Below are positions 54,698 through 64,000 of a stretch of 64,000 bases of DNA, piece after piece. Position 1 is the first letter of the stretch. The number at the start of each line of letters is the position of its first letter. The notes beneath the pieces were generated by a model. It was not told where the DNA came from. It did not search any database and was given only the letters and a program-made list of their open reading frames with translations. Made by a program: the position numbers and the translations under genes. The DNA comes from Botryococcus braunii (lineage: Eukaryota; Chlorophyta; Trebouxiophyceae): the NCBI GenBank assembly GCA_002005505.1, contig KV908490.1, positions 1 through 64,000 of the forward strand. Direction: 5' to 3'.

Positions 54698-57345
54698 ACT
54701 TTTCAACGTATGATGAATCGCGTATTCCATAACTTTGTGGCTGAAGGCTTTTTGGTAGTGTACCTTGATGATGTTTTGATGTTCTCTAAAACCGAGGAAG
54801 AGCATAAAGAGCATTTGCAAAAAGTGTTCGAGCGCCTACGTGAAGAGAAATTGTTTGTGAAGCTAAAGAAGTGTTCTTTTGTCAGCCTGAACTACGCTAT
54901 CTTGGCTTTATTGTGGGGAAGCATGGAATCAAGATTGATCCGGATAAAGTCGCAGCAGTGATGAAGTGGGTCGTACCGACGACGGCCACTGAGGTACGAC
55001 AGTTTTTGGGCCTCTGCAATTTTTCGCGGAAATTTGTGCAGGGGTATAGTCAACTTGCTGCCCCGTTGAATCACTTATTAGGAAAAGGTGTCCCTTGGCT
55101 GTGGACTGATGCATGTCAAAAAGCCTTTGATGGGTTGAAGTGGGCCATCACAAATGCCCCAGTGTTGGCAATCCCTGATCTCTCCCCGGATGCGCCTAAG
55201 TTTCGGGTCGTGTGTGATGCCTCAAAGAATGGTGTTGGTGCTGTGCTTGAGCAAAATGGACGCTAATGTGCCTATATGAGCTGGAAATTTTCTGATGCTG
55301 AGAGAAATTATCATGTCACCGAGCAAGAGTTGGCTGCAGTGTGTATGGCATTGACTGATTGGCGATGTTATCTCCTTGGGAAACCCTTTGAAGTGGTCAC
55401 TGATCATGCAGCAAACACGTTTTTGCCGTCCCAATCGGTTTTGAGCCCTCGGCAAGCCAGGTGGTCGGAGTTGCTCCAGATGTACTCTATAGAGTGGAAG
55501 TATGAGCCCGGTCGTACTAATGTTGCGGACCCTTTGAGTAGGAATCCAGCGTTCGTCGTTAGTTCTTTGGTGCACACTCCTAGGGGCTCTGTTCAGCATA
55601 GGGCCGCGATGGGGGGCGCGGCATAGGTCATCGTATTAGGTGTGCTGTACTTACGCGCAAGGGGGCGCGTTCCACTGGAGGCGGCATAGGTCATCGTATT
55701 AGGTGGGGTGGTCCCTGGAGCAGCAAGTGACTCGGGCGACACGTGCCCGGATGGGTTCACCATGTGGTGCCCCGAGGGGGAAGACTGGTTGCACCGCATA
55801 CGGACCGCGTATGAGAAGGATCATCTTCTAAGGGATGGGCGTAAAAGACAAAGAGCGAAGTTGGTCGCTAAAGATGGTTACTGGTTCCGTGGAAAAGCAA
55901 TGTATGTTCCCGAAATGGCAGATGGTAAAGATAAAGAGCTCAAAGAAGCCATTCTCAAAGAAAACCGTGAAGTGCCACAGGCAGGCCATGTGGGCCGGAC
56001 TAAAATGTTGGAGAAAATACAACGGTATTTTTGGTGGCCGAAGCTGAGGGAAGGTGTTGAAGATTTTCTTCGCGTTTGCGATGCGTGCCAGCGCAACAAG
56101 GTGGATACCTCACTGCCAGCTGGTCTGCTGCAGCCTCTACCAATTCCTTCACGAAGGTGGGAAAGCATCTCCATGGATTTTATTACTGACTTACCCAAAA
56201 CGGTGGACGGGAATGATGCTATCCTTGTGGTTGTGGACAGACTGTCTAAATATGCGCATTTCATCCCAACAACTGATCAGCTGTCTGCTGAAGGTCTTGC
56301 TGATGTGTTTGTGGATCGTGTGTTTAAGCTGCACGGTATGCCTAAAGAGGTGTTGACTGATCGCGGAACGGTGTTCACGAGTGCCTTCACTAAAACGTTG
56401 TTTAAAATTTTGGGCACGAGGTCTGTCTTTTCAACGGCTTATCATCCACAGACTGATGGCCAAACTGAGCGTGTGAATCGCATTGTGGAAGACATGATGC
56501 GGCATTATGTTAGTCCTACACAACATGATTGGGATGTGCATGTGCCAGCCGCACAATTCGCTTATAACAATGCTTACCAAGAATCCGTTCGCACAACTCC
56601 ATTCCGGTTGGTGTATGGGGAGGATCCTATTGAGCCTTTTGCAGTGATTTCTGGGACCACTTTTCCGTCGGCTAAAAGATTTGCTATAAAGTTGCATGAT
56701 GATCTCGCGTTAGCGAAGCGCAACCTGATTGAGGCACAAGATAGGCAGCGCACTTATGCTAACCAGGGGCGCAGACATGTTGAGTATGAAGCTGGGCAAG
56801 AAGTACTCTTGTCCACTAAGAATATTCGTTGGAAGCATCCTGGCACCAAGAAGTTTTTGCCTCGTTTCATTGGGCCATTCAAGATTTTGGCTAGGATTGG
56901 CGCTGTTGCATATAGGCTGGAGTTGCCTGATGAGTACACCATTCACAATGTGTTTCATGTGTCGCTGTTGAAGCCATATCATAAGGGTGTCAATGTGGCT
57001 CCCTCACCTCCGCCAGATTGGATTGATGGTGATTGGGAATACGAGGTGGAGTGTATTTTGATGCATCGAGAGAAGAAGGCTGCGCACCATGCGCCGAAGA
57101 AAGAATACTTGGTAAAATGGAAAGGCTACGGGCCTGAGCGTAACTCATGGGAACCAGAAGCAGGATTAATAGAACATGCCCAAGAGGTTGTCCAGGAGTA
57201 CTGGGCTGGTCGCGCTCTCAATGAGAAGGTGGGAACAAGGAAGCGCACGCAAGGTGTCGCGGCTGCAGGCAACGGTACTAAGCAGCGAAGTAATGCGCAT
57301 GCCTCAGCAACTACGAATACTGCGCCTAAGAAGAGGCGGACTTAG
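54698..57345 (+). pseudogene. pol: Gypsy-C remainder of RT, RNase H, integrase and chromodomain
   Basis: Resumes at TTFQRMMNRVFH after the insert: VVYLDDVLMFS (I to M after VL), a 1-bp deletion in TTCTTTTGTC near 54881, RNase H, TAA at 55264-55266 in place of a Pro codon, a rearrangement that replaces GGTACGGCCCC-like sequence with a second GGCATAGGTCATCGTATTAG near 55683, then an open 545-codon frame (55708-57345) with the integrase finger, D-D-E motifs and chromodomain intact. Confidence 0.93.
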
Positions 57346-57773
57346 ACACGGAGAGGCGATCTTTTCCTGCACTTGTTTGTTGCGGGTACAGCATGGCTGC
57401 CCGCCGGGGGGAGGGAGAAGGGCTTAGTTGCTCCCCGCGTGTCACCCCGTTGTTATACAAGTGGGAAGTTCAGTACGGTGAGCTGTATAGCGCGCGCATG
57501 ATGTTAAGTGTAGATCATCGATCCACTTTGAAGCCCGCCATGACAATTTCAAGCAATGAATGATGATGAACAAAGCTCACTGACGTACCCTGGCGTACCT
57601 CACCATTGGAGGCTCAACAAACTTGTCGCCAAAGCTATGTGTGTAAAAAAAATATTGTTGCTCGAGTGTAGACGGCATGTACACTGCTTGTGGAACTCTT
57701 ACCTTATGGAGTCTTGCTCGTGATGACTGCTCTGATGTGAGCGAGGACGCTCCCATGTAGGGGAGGGGGAAGT
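57346..57773 (+). other. Gypsy-C 3' untranslated region and polypurine tract
   Basis: Same 428-bp non-coding segment as in Gypsy-A and -B, ending with the AGGGGAGGGGGAAGT tract. Confidence 0.8.
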
Positions 57774-57970
57774 TGTAACGGCAGGAAGCTGCCAGGTCCA
57801 ATGCCAGGATTTCAGGCAGGAAGCTGCCGGGTCCTGAAATGAAGGCTCTGGAAAGTGGCACGCGTCTTGGCGTCGAAGGAAGTCCCGGTGCTGACCGGCT
57901 TGGAACAGATTCCGCTGAATGCTCTAACCTGACTGGTGTCTCTCTCTCTCTCTCTTCCTTTGCCACCACA
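57774..57970 (+). repeat. Gypsy-C 3' LTR
   Basis: 197 bp, ends CCACCACA before the second CACTG. Its CT tract is short. An ORF opens in it at 57839 and reads in frame into Copia-7 integrase. Confidence 0.95.
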
Positions 57971-60967
57971 CACTGTGACCCTTGTGTTCGGGGAAAGCAG
58001 TGTAAACCATCTTTCAAGCCAAGTTCACATGAGCCGCCTCGAGTACTGCATCGAATACATGCGGATACGCTTGGTGCCATGTCAACTCCTGGCGTTGAAG
58101 GGGAAAAGTTTTCTGTCACAGTAGTGGATGAGTTGTCTAATTTCGTTTCAGTGTTACCAGTCACTAGCAAGGCTACCATTGCATCTCATTTGACAGACAC
58201 TATTACATACTGGGAGAGACAGACAGACTCCAAGGTTAAGGCGGTTAGGACTGACAGGGGCACAGAGTTCTTGAACGAAACGTTTCATGGGTTCTGTACA
58301 GAGAATGGCATTCACACTGAGACATCTGCCGCGTATACTCCACAGCAGAATGGAGTTGCTGAGAGAATGAATCGAACATTGAAAGAGAAGGCCAGAACAT
58401 TGCTGTTGGGTGTTCAGGCAGATGAGAGTCTTTGGGTGGATGCAATGCTTACTGCTGCATATTTACATAATGTGATGCCAGTCTCTGGTCAGGAGAAAAC
58501 CCCATTTGAAATGTTCACTGGCTCTGTCCCTGATCTGTCCCGTTTGCGCAAGTGGGGCTGTTTGGCATACGTGAAACATGTTAAACACCAGGTGTCATCT
58601 TTAGGTGCACAGTCTGAGGCAGGTATGTTTGTGGGATACTGTCCACACACCAAGGGGTACAAGGTTCGACTGCCGGGTAGGACAGTTGTGTCTCCGAGTG
58701 TACATTTTGTGGAGAGCCAGAGTGGTGCGTCTTCCATTGGGCTGCAAGCTGCTGGGCCCGGTCCTGTATCTGCAACCCAGCCTGGATCTAGCCTGGATCC
58801 GGACCCAGCCTCACCCCAACCGGGACCCAGCCTGGACCAGGACCTGAATCCTGTGGAATTGGAGACCCCTGCATCCACTGAGGCAACAATTCCCATGGAG
58901 GACAACAGTAGCGAGGACGATGAACCCTCCCCAGCTCGCCCTCAAACTGCCCGACTGCACCCAGACCCCACTGCACCCAGCGCACCTTGTGCACCCCCTG
59001 CGCGCACTAGGCACTCCGACCACACTGCACTCTGCGCCCCCTCTGCGCCATCCCCAGTGGGGTCTCCTGGCTCTACCGCGCCTAGTCCAGCATCCTCAAG
59101 CCAATCACCTGGAGTCAGTGAGGTGCCCAGGCGCATGCATGCTGCTACCAGGCATGGGACCTCTACACCAACCACCAGAGGAGGGAACCGCTCCATAGCC
59201 CGACTGAGACTCATGGCAGTACCACTGGCCAAGTCTCCAACTTCACGCACCCCGGGCGCATTCCCCTGGCCTGGTGGTACGGCACGTTTCCAGCTGCAGC
59301 CTGGAGCTTTGACACGTGCGGAGTGTCTGCAGCAACGAAATGCTCGTAAAGAGCAACCCAGGTCTGGTGACATCAAAGAGCAGGCTGGGATCGAAGCTGC
59401 TGATGAAGCTCCTACCACCGTCACTTTACAGGATGACACCAGTACAGAAGAAGAGGGGATTACAACGTCCAGGGAACCAGGGGAAGCAGGAGACGTAGGG
59501 AAAGCAGGGGAAGCTGAATGTACTGGGAGGGGTACTGGAGTTGACACTGACACTGCAGTGGAGGGTGACTCGAGTGCTGTTGATCAGTGTAGCGATGACA
59601 ATGCTGTTGCAATGCATGTACGTGATGAGGCTGTAGGGAGGCTTGCTAATGCAAAATGTGAATCTGATCGTGAAACTCGTCTTCGAGTTAGCAACGTGGA
59701 TGACGCAGTGGACCATTCTGAGATGGTATGTGAACATGAAGAGATGATAACTGCTGCTGCTGTGAGAGAAGATGAGAGCGGGAGTCAGGAAGCACGGAGA
59801 GTAGTGGGTCAGATGAGATCCAGAGGCAAGGTTGCATTCTTTGATAATCTGCCATCTGCCACAAGGCAGAGCTCAGATAATCCATGGGCAGGATCTGCCA
59901 GGATTGTTAGAGACATTTTGCATGAGCAAGATGGGGCAGAACCCAGTGGGGAGATGCCTTCATGTGTGTTCCGTACCAGGGATTCAGGAGGGGATGACAC
60001 TGAACCTGCCAGTATTGCTTTTCTACGTTCTTGTCTTGCTAGTCCTGCAGGCGTGAGATTTAGCAAGATTCCTGTACCAAGTAACTATCGTGAGGCACGA
60101 ATGTCTGATCAGTGGGTGTTTTGGGAACAAGCCATGATCGAGGAGAAAAACTCTCTCGATGCTCATGAGTGCTTTGAGTACACTGAAAGACCCAGTGGAA
60201 AGAAAGTCATTCCAGTTCACTGGATCTATTCTGTAAAAGTCGATGCCCATGGTAATGTTATAAGGTCTAAGGCTCGTCTTGTTGCACAAGGATGTCGTCA
60301 AATTCAGGGTATTGATGTGGACGAAGTCTTCGCACCCACCAGTAGCTTTGGGGCTCGACGTGTTCTTCTGTGTAAGGCAGCTGCTGAGGATATGGAAATT
60401 CATCAGCTCGATATAAAAACGGCCTTTCTGAATGGGGATCTGGAGGAAGAGGTTTATGTTACTCAACCTCCAGGATTTCACAATGGTGGTCCCCAAGTGT
60501 GTCGCTTGCGTAAGGCTCTGTACGGCCTCAAACAAGCTCCACGTGCCTGGTATCATACGCTTGATGCCACACTGGCTAAACATGAATTTACTGCATGCAT
60601 GTCAGATGCAGGAATCTATGTGTCAAATGTTCCAGGGGAAGATCCTGTGTATTTGGTTCTCTTTGTAGACGACATGCTGATCATGTCAAAGGCTCTCCCA
60701 CGTGTATTGGCCTTTAAGGAGACCATAGGGAAAGAGTTCTCTATTCATGATCTCGGGGAAGTCAAGGATTTCCTGGGATGTCAGATTGTTCGAGGTCGAG
60801 AGCGGAAGCTGATGTGGATGAGTAGTGGGCTGAAGATAGATGCATTGGTGGACAGTTTTGGACTTAGTGGTGACACACGGGCCTATGACACACCCATGAG
60901 TAAATCATGTGTGCACACCAGTCACTCCAGTCAGTCCAACCCCATTGATGGGGCTGGGGTTGCTTTG
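57971..60967 (+). pseudogene. pol: Copia-7 integrase, linker and reverse transcriptase
   Basis: Open from the Gypsy-C LTR to a stop inside the solo LTR (60973). CDPCVRGKQC zinc end; integrase D-D-E in RIHADTLGAM, RTDRGTEFLN and QQNGVAERMN; Pro/Thr-rich then acidic linker (about 58730-60050); RT from VPSNYREARMSDQW with RSKARLVAQGCRQ, DIKTAFLNGDLEEEVYVTQ, ALYGLKQAPRAW and catalytic LVLFVDDMLIMSK near 60668; ends GAGVAL at the solo LTR. This stretch has no internal stop, in contrast to Copia-2. Confidence 0.93.
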
Positions 60968-61667
60968 TGTTGAGTTGTGAACATACATTATAGAATGCCT
61001 TGTGCTTTAGGTGATCTTCAAATGTACATTATTAGGATACGGGTCCACTATCCACATAAGGTACCTCAAGACACGTTCGGATGAGGTCTATTTCGAACAT
61101 AAGGTACAATCTGATCTAGATTACGCGTTAGTGCAAAAGGACTATTAAAGCTGCGATCACCGCATTGTCGAGCAACTGGTTTGGAAAGATACTGGGCACA
61201 TAAGGATGCCAGTCTTGTTCATGCAGTTGCATGTGTCTAAAGAGCAGACAGTCGTCGAGGACTGTAGCTAGAGAGGCACGAACTTACGACCTGTCTGCTT
61301 GCTTACAGGTGCGGTGACGCAGGGTGTGTATTGGTAATGTGTTCATGTTTGATTTCTTGTTTGTAAGTGAACCATCTTAGTGTACAATCAAGTCTCCCAA
61401 ACAGCTAAGGGACGGAGTCTTGATTGAGTATAGGAAGGTACTTGCTTTCAGCCGTCAGGAGCTTATCCGTGTGTAGATACTCATTGACAGATCAACATGT
61501 AACGGAACTGGTTTGGAAAGATACTGGGCACATAAGGATGCCAGTCTTGTTCATGCAGTTGCATGTGTCTAAAGAGCAGACAGTCGTCGAGGACTGTAGC
61601 TGGAGAGGCACGAACTTACGACCTGTCTGCTTGCTTACAGGTGATGCCGAATGCCCATAACCTAACA
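60968..61667 (+). mobile_element. Solo LTR of the Copia-5 family
   Basis: 700 bp, starts TGTTGAGTTGTG, ends CATAACCTAACA, with CTTTG on the left (60963-60967) and ATTTG on the right (61668-61672), a 5-bp duplication with one mutation. Contains the same 138-bp internal direct duplication as the Copia-5 LTRs. Splits Copia-7 between RT and RNase H. Confidence 0.93.
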
Positions 61668-62347
61668 ATTTGGAACCCGGGCATCGTTACTGTGAGCTGA
61701 TTGGCTCTCTTCTGTATCTAGCTAATACCACACGTCCTGATATTGCTCATGCGGTAGGGGTTCTTTCACGGTATAGGGGAACACCTACTACGGCACACAT
61801 GCAAGAAGGTCTTCATGTGGTCCGATATTTGAAGGACACTCGGGATCTTGCACTCCAGCTTGGTGGGGGCACATCTCCTCTTGAGGGTTATGTCGATGCC
61901 GACTATGCGGGTGATCTAGATATGCGAGCATCCACTACAGGTTTCGTGTTCCAAGTTTATGGTGGGTCGGTTGTTTGGGGCAGCAAGAAACAAAGTGCCA
62001 CTGCTACATCAACAGTGGAATCTAAGTTTCGAGCTGCTAGTCATGCTGTCAAAGAAGCCATTTGGCTTCGCGGTTTCTTAGAGGAGATTCATGTTGATGT
62101 GTGGAAACCTCCTCTGTTCATTGATAACTCTGGGAGTGTTCGGAATTTACGGAATCTTGTAAATTCCAAGTACACCAAGCATGTTGGTGTGGCATTTCAC
62201 CATGCACGTGCTGCCGTCATTCAAGGTGACGTGGACGTGAAGTATGTACCCACCCAGAAGAATGTGGCGGACATCTTTACGAAACCACTCGTCCCTGTGT
62301 TGTTCAAGATTCACCGCAATACACTTGGTGTAGTTTCCCGCGAGTGA
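61668..62347 (+). pseudogene. pol: Copia-7 RT connection and RNase H
   Basis: PGHRYCELIGSLLYLANTTRP, then RNase H motifs YVDADYAGD, STVESKFRAA, DNSGS and VADIFTKPL, ending at TGA 62345-62347. In STVESKF the second acidic residue of the usual EAEF is Lys, probably the catalytic Glu position, so the enzyme would be inactive even if whole. The N-terminal join is broken by the solo LTR. Confidence 0.92.
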
Positions 62348-62534
62348 TGTCTTACTTTCCGGCTGGTGTTCACCATGACCGAGTGACCACGGGCAAAGGC
62401 GGAGGGTGAGGAGATTAGCTACCTCCTTCACTAGTAACTCCCCCGAAGCACGCCTGACCCAGAAGCATGTACTACAGTGGGCGCTGCCTGAGAAGTAGTA
62501 CAATAGCTGGACCTCTGAAACGTCCAAGGGGAAG
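62348..62534 (+). other. Copia-7 3' untranslated segment with polypurine tract
   Basis: 187 bp without a gene; ends in CCAAGGGGAAG, the plus-strand primer before the 3' LTR, similar to the AAGGGGAAG tracts of Copia-3, -4 and -5. Confidence 0.75.
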
Positions 62535-62844
62535 TGTTGTAGGTAATGACCTAGATCAGGTAATAACTTAGGGAGCATTACTGTTGGACTTATTCAGAGG
62601 TATTCTTCTGACTCATCCTAGGCAAAACAGTCGTGCACGCCAAGCTGCCCTGGACGGCACGACACTGTTGTGCCTTAGGTGTAAACTACTGCATATGTCT
62701 CCCAGCTAGTCCTAGGAACTTGGCTGTGAAGCGACATAATTCCTTGACAGACTTCAGTCTTCCTCACGTAACTTCACGAAGAGGTTAGGACAACTTTGCA
62801 TTGACTCACACAGCATCGTGGCACTCAGTGGAATTTGTATTTGG

Positions 62845-62868
62845 GACCTCGAATACGTATTCGAGGTC
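62845..62868. repeat. 24-bp perfect palindrome in Copia-7 LTR
   Basis: Left arm GACCTCGAATAC followed directly by its reverse complement. Confidence 0.95.
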
Positions 62869-63002
62869 AGTCAAACTGACTCTTAGGCAACCACGTCAGT
62901 GTGTTTAGTTAGGTACATAATATGGGACCTTTAGTTTATTGTCTAGGACACATCATACGTATTGGATTACCAATTAGGGACCTTTTGGAGTGGGAAGTTA
63001 TG

Positions 63003-63028
63003 AGGGACTCGACTTTTATCGAGTCCCT
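63003..63028. repeat. Hairpin, 10-bp stem and 6-base loop
   Basis: AGGGACTCGA pairs with TCGAGTCCCT around CTTTTA. Could fold in the LTR transcript. Confidence 0.85.
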
Positions 63029-63519
63029 TGGGCGCCAAACACGGTCAGGTATTCAATTGCTGGAGGCGACAGCCTCAGCATTCGTTTGGTTGGCCGAATC
63101 CTGAGCCACGGACTGGAAGTCCTGTCTGTTTGATGCAAATTGAAGCTTGCTCTTGCATATTTGATTTGTCTTTGAGACAGTTGTACTTGTTTTTTGGTTG
63201 CCGCAACAGAAGGCGCTCCTGTCGAACCTGTATCAGTCGCGCCAAAGGGTACGTTGTCATTCTGACAGGGGATAGAATATCATTATGTATTTGATTTACA
63301 CCGTATTTGCAATGTTGCTCATTGCTCTGTCTAAATCGTAATGCTTGGGGCAATAGGTGTGTCGAGGTCTGACTTACGAAACCTCTACAGTGCATTGACA
63401 AATCCTTTGCGGACTTACAGGTATTAAATGTAGTTGCGATTTAATAAGATAATTTCTATGTGGTTAGATATTTTGTTGACTCTCGCAAAGCTGTGCTGTT
63501 TGGTCGTCAAGGAAACGAG

Positions 63520-63543
63520 TGTGCCGGACTCAGGTCCGGCACA
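63520..63543. repeat. Hairpin GTGCCGGAC / GTCCGGCAC conserved in two LTRs
   Basis: A 10-bp stem with a TCAG loop; the inverted copy in the Copia-2 LTR (38528-38551) keeps every stem base, loop CTGA. Its conservation between two old elements suggests a structural role, possibly in 3' end formation or packaging. Confidence 0.85.
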
Positions 63544-63689
63544 GAACATATCTGAGACGATGCTGTGAAACCAGCTGATGTGAGAAGCAATTTATCCGTC
63601 TATGAGAATGTGCCAGTAGGGCAAGAAGTAATGATGTCCCATGTAAGCATTCGTTTGGTTGGCCGAATCCTGAGCCACGGACTGGAAGT

Positions 63690-63985
63690 TGTAACGGTCT
63701 CCTCGTATTGCTGTAGTCATGGCTTCCGCCTGTGACATGTGGGGATTCTACTCGTTACCCGTTACAAGTGCTCCACCGGCTCTTGGCGGGATATTCCTTG
63801 CTGGCTCCTATGTACCTCCTATCGGGGGGGGGGGGGGGTACTCGCCCGAGCCTATGGAGGGAAGTAGGGCGCCATGCTATGGCATTGGGCATTGATTACT
63901 GACTCAGAGAGTAATCTTACTTGTAACGAGCTCCGTGTCTCAACTATTATTCCCTTTCTCTTCCCTTGCATTGCTGAGTACTACA
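63690..63985 (+). repeat. 5' LTR of a further Ty3/gypsy element (Gypsy-D)
   Basis: Starts TGTAACGG like the Gypsy-A/B/C LTRs but differs afterwards; ends GAGTACTACA and is followed by AG and a primer-site-like TGGTTTCGGCG at 63988. It interrupts the second long repeat of the Copia-7 LTR. Contains a run of 15 G residues near 63824-63838. The body lies beyond the window, so the LTR is inferred from ends and primer site only. Confidence 0.6.
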
Positions 63986-63987
63986 AG

Positions 63988-64000
63988 TGGTTTCGGCGTT
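63988..64000 (+). other. Gypsy-D primer-site-like sequence at window edge
   Basis: TGGTTTCGGCGTT, two bases after the presumed LTR end, resembles TGGTATCGGCGAG of the other gypsy elements with an A to T change. Confidence 0.5.

Larger units (their letters stand above)
62535..63689 (+). repeat. Copia-7 3' LTR, right-truncated
   Basis: Starts TGTTGTAGGTAATG after the purine tract. From 63079 it matches the Copia-2 5' LTR: long repeat (63079-63421), spacer with hairpin (63520-63543), and the start of the second repeat (from 63646) cut by a gypsy LTR at 63690. The first 540 bp hold a 24-bp palindrome and a 10-bp-stem hairpin. Inferred full length is about 1.35 kb, the longest copia LTR here. Confidence 0.7.

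Noticed and set aside
63690..63769. 80-bp element with TGTAACGG / CCGTTACA inverted ends, MITE-like
   Set aside because: The left end is better explained as a gypsy LTR start because an LTR end and primer-like site follow at 63985-63998; the inner CCGTTACA is probably chance.

Overview
This window is eukaryotic nuclear DNA made almost entirely of nested LTR retrotransposons. I find no recognisable host housekeeping gene, no rRNA or tRNA gene, no CRISPR array and no prokaryotic operon. Ty1/copia elements, chromodomain-bearing Ty3/gypsy elements (chromoviruses) and GTAAG splice donors point to a eukaryote with a large, repeat-rich genome. An alga or plant of the green lineage is my best guess from the style of the elements, but the window does not prove it.

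Layout. 1-4145 (minus): a decayed or spliced gene-like unit ending in a reverse-transcriptase-like segment that runs off the left edge. 4146-9391 (plus): Copia-1, a decayed element cut off inside its reverse transcriptase. 9392-38965 (minus): Copia-2, a single old element spread over 29.6 kb because it carries Gypsy-A (10405-16795), a solo gypsy LTR (18638-18837), the nearly intact Copia-3 (18945-26367) and Copia-5 (26843-37920). Copia-5 in turn carries Copia-4 (27529-33882). 38966-49849 (minus): Copia-6, split by Gypsy-B (42019-48408). 49850-63689 (plus): Copia-7, same family as Copia-2, carrying Gypsy-C (50107-57970, itself split by a 1.5-kb LTR-like insert at 53190-54697) and a solo LTR of the Copia-5 family (60968-61667). 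63690-64000: 5' LTR and primer site of another gypsy element leaving the right edge.

Target-site duplications prove most of the nesting: CAGGA (Gypsy-A), CACTG (Gypsy-B), CACTG (Gypsy-C), AGTAC (solo gypsy LTR), GTCTG (Copia-3), CCCTG (Copia-4), and C/A-TTTG (solo Copia-5 LTR). Gypsy elements have short LTRs (195-198 bp) followed by a TGGTATCGGCGAG primer site, and encode one gag-pol chain: CCHC knuckle, protease, RT, RNase H, integrase, chromodomain. Most copia elements instead have a primer site matching the anticodon-loop half of initiator tRNA-Met (core GGTTATGGGCCCAC). No copy has a clean open frame; Copia-3 comes closest, with one TAG codon in gag and 1 mismatch in 691 bp between its LTRs.

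Most notable: Copia-3 has an extra 166-codon ORF between primer site and gag whose N-terminus repeats eight residues of the histone H3 tail (RTKQTARK). The 1.5-kb insert in Gypsy-C looks like an LTR promoter with heat-shock-element-like motifs and a TATA box. Copia-5 has a large noncoding interior with a 28-bp perfect palindrome and tandem repeats. LTRs of three copia families contain long internal direct duplications.
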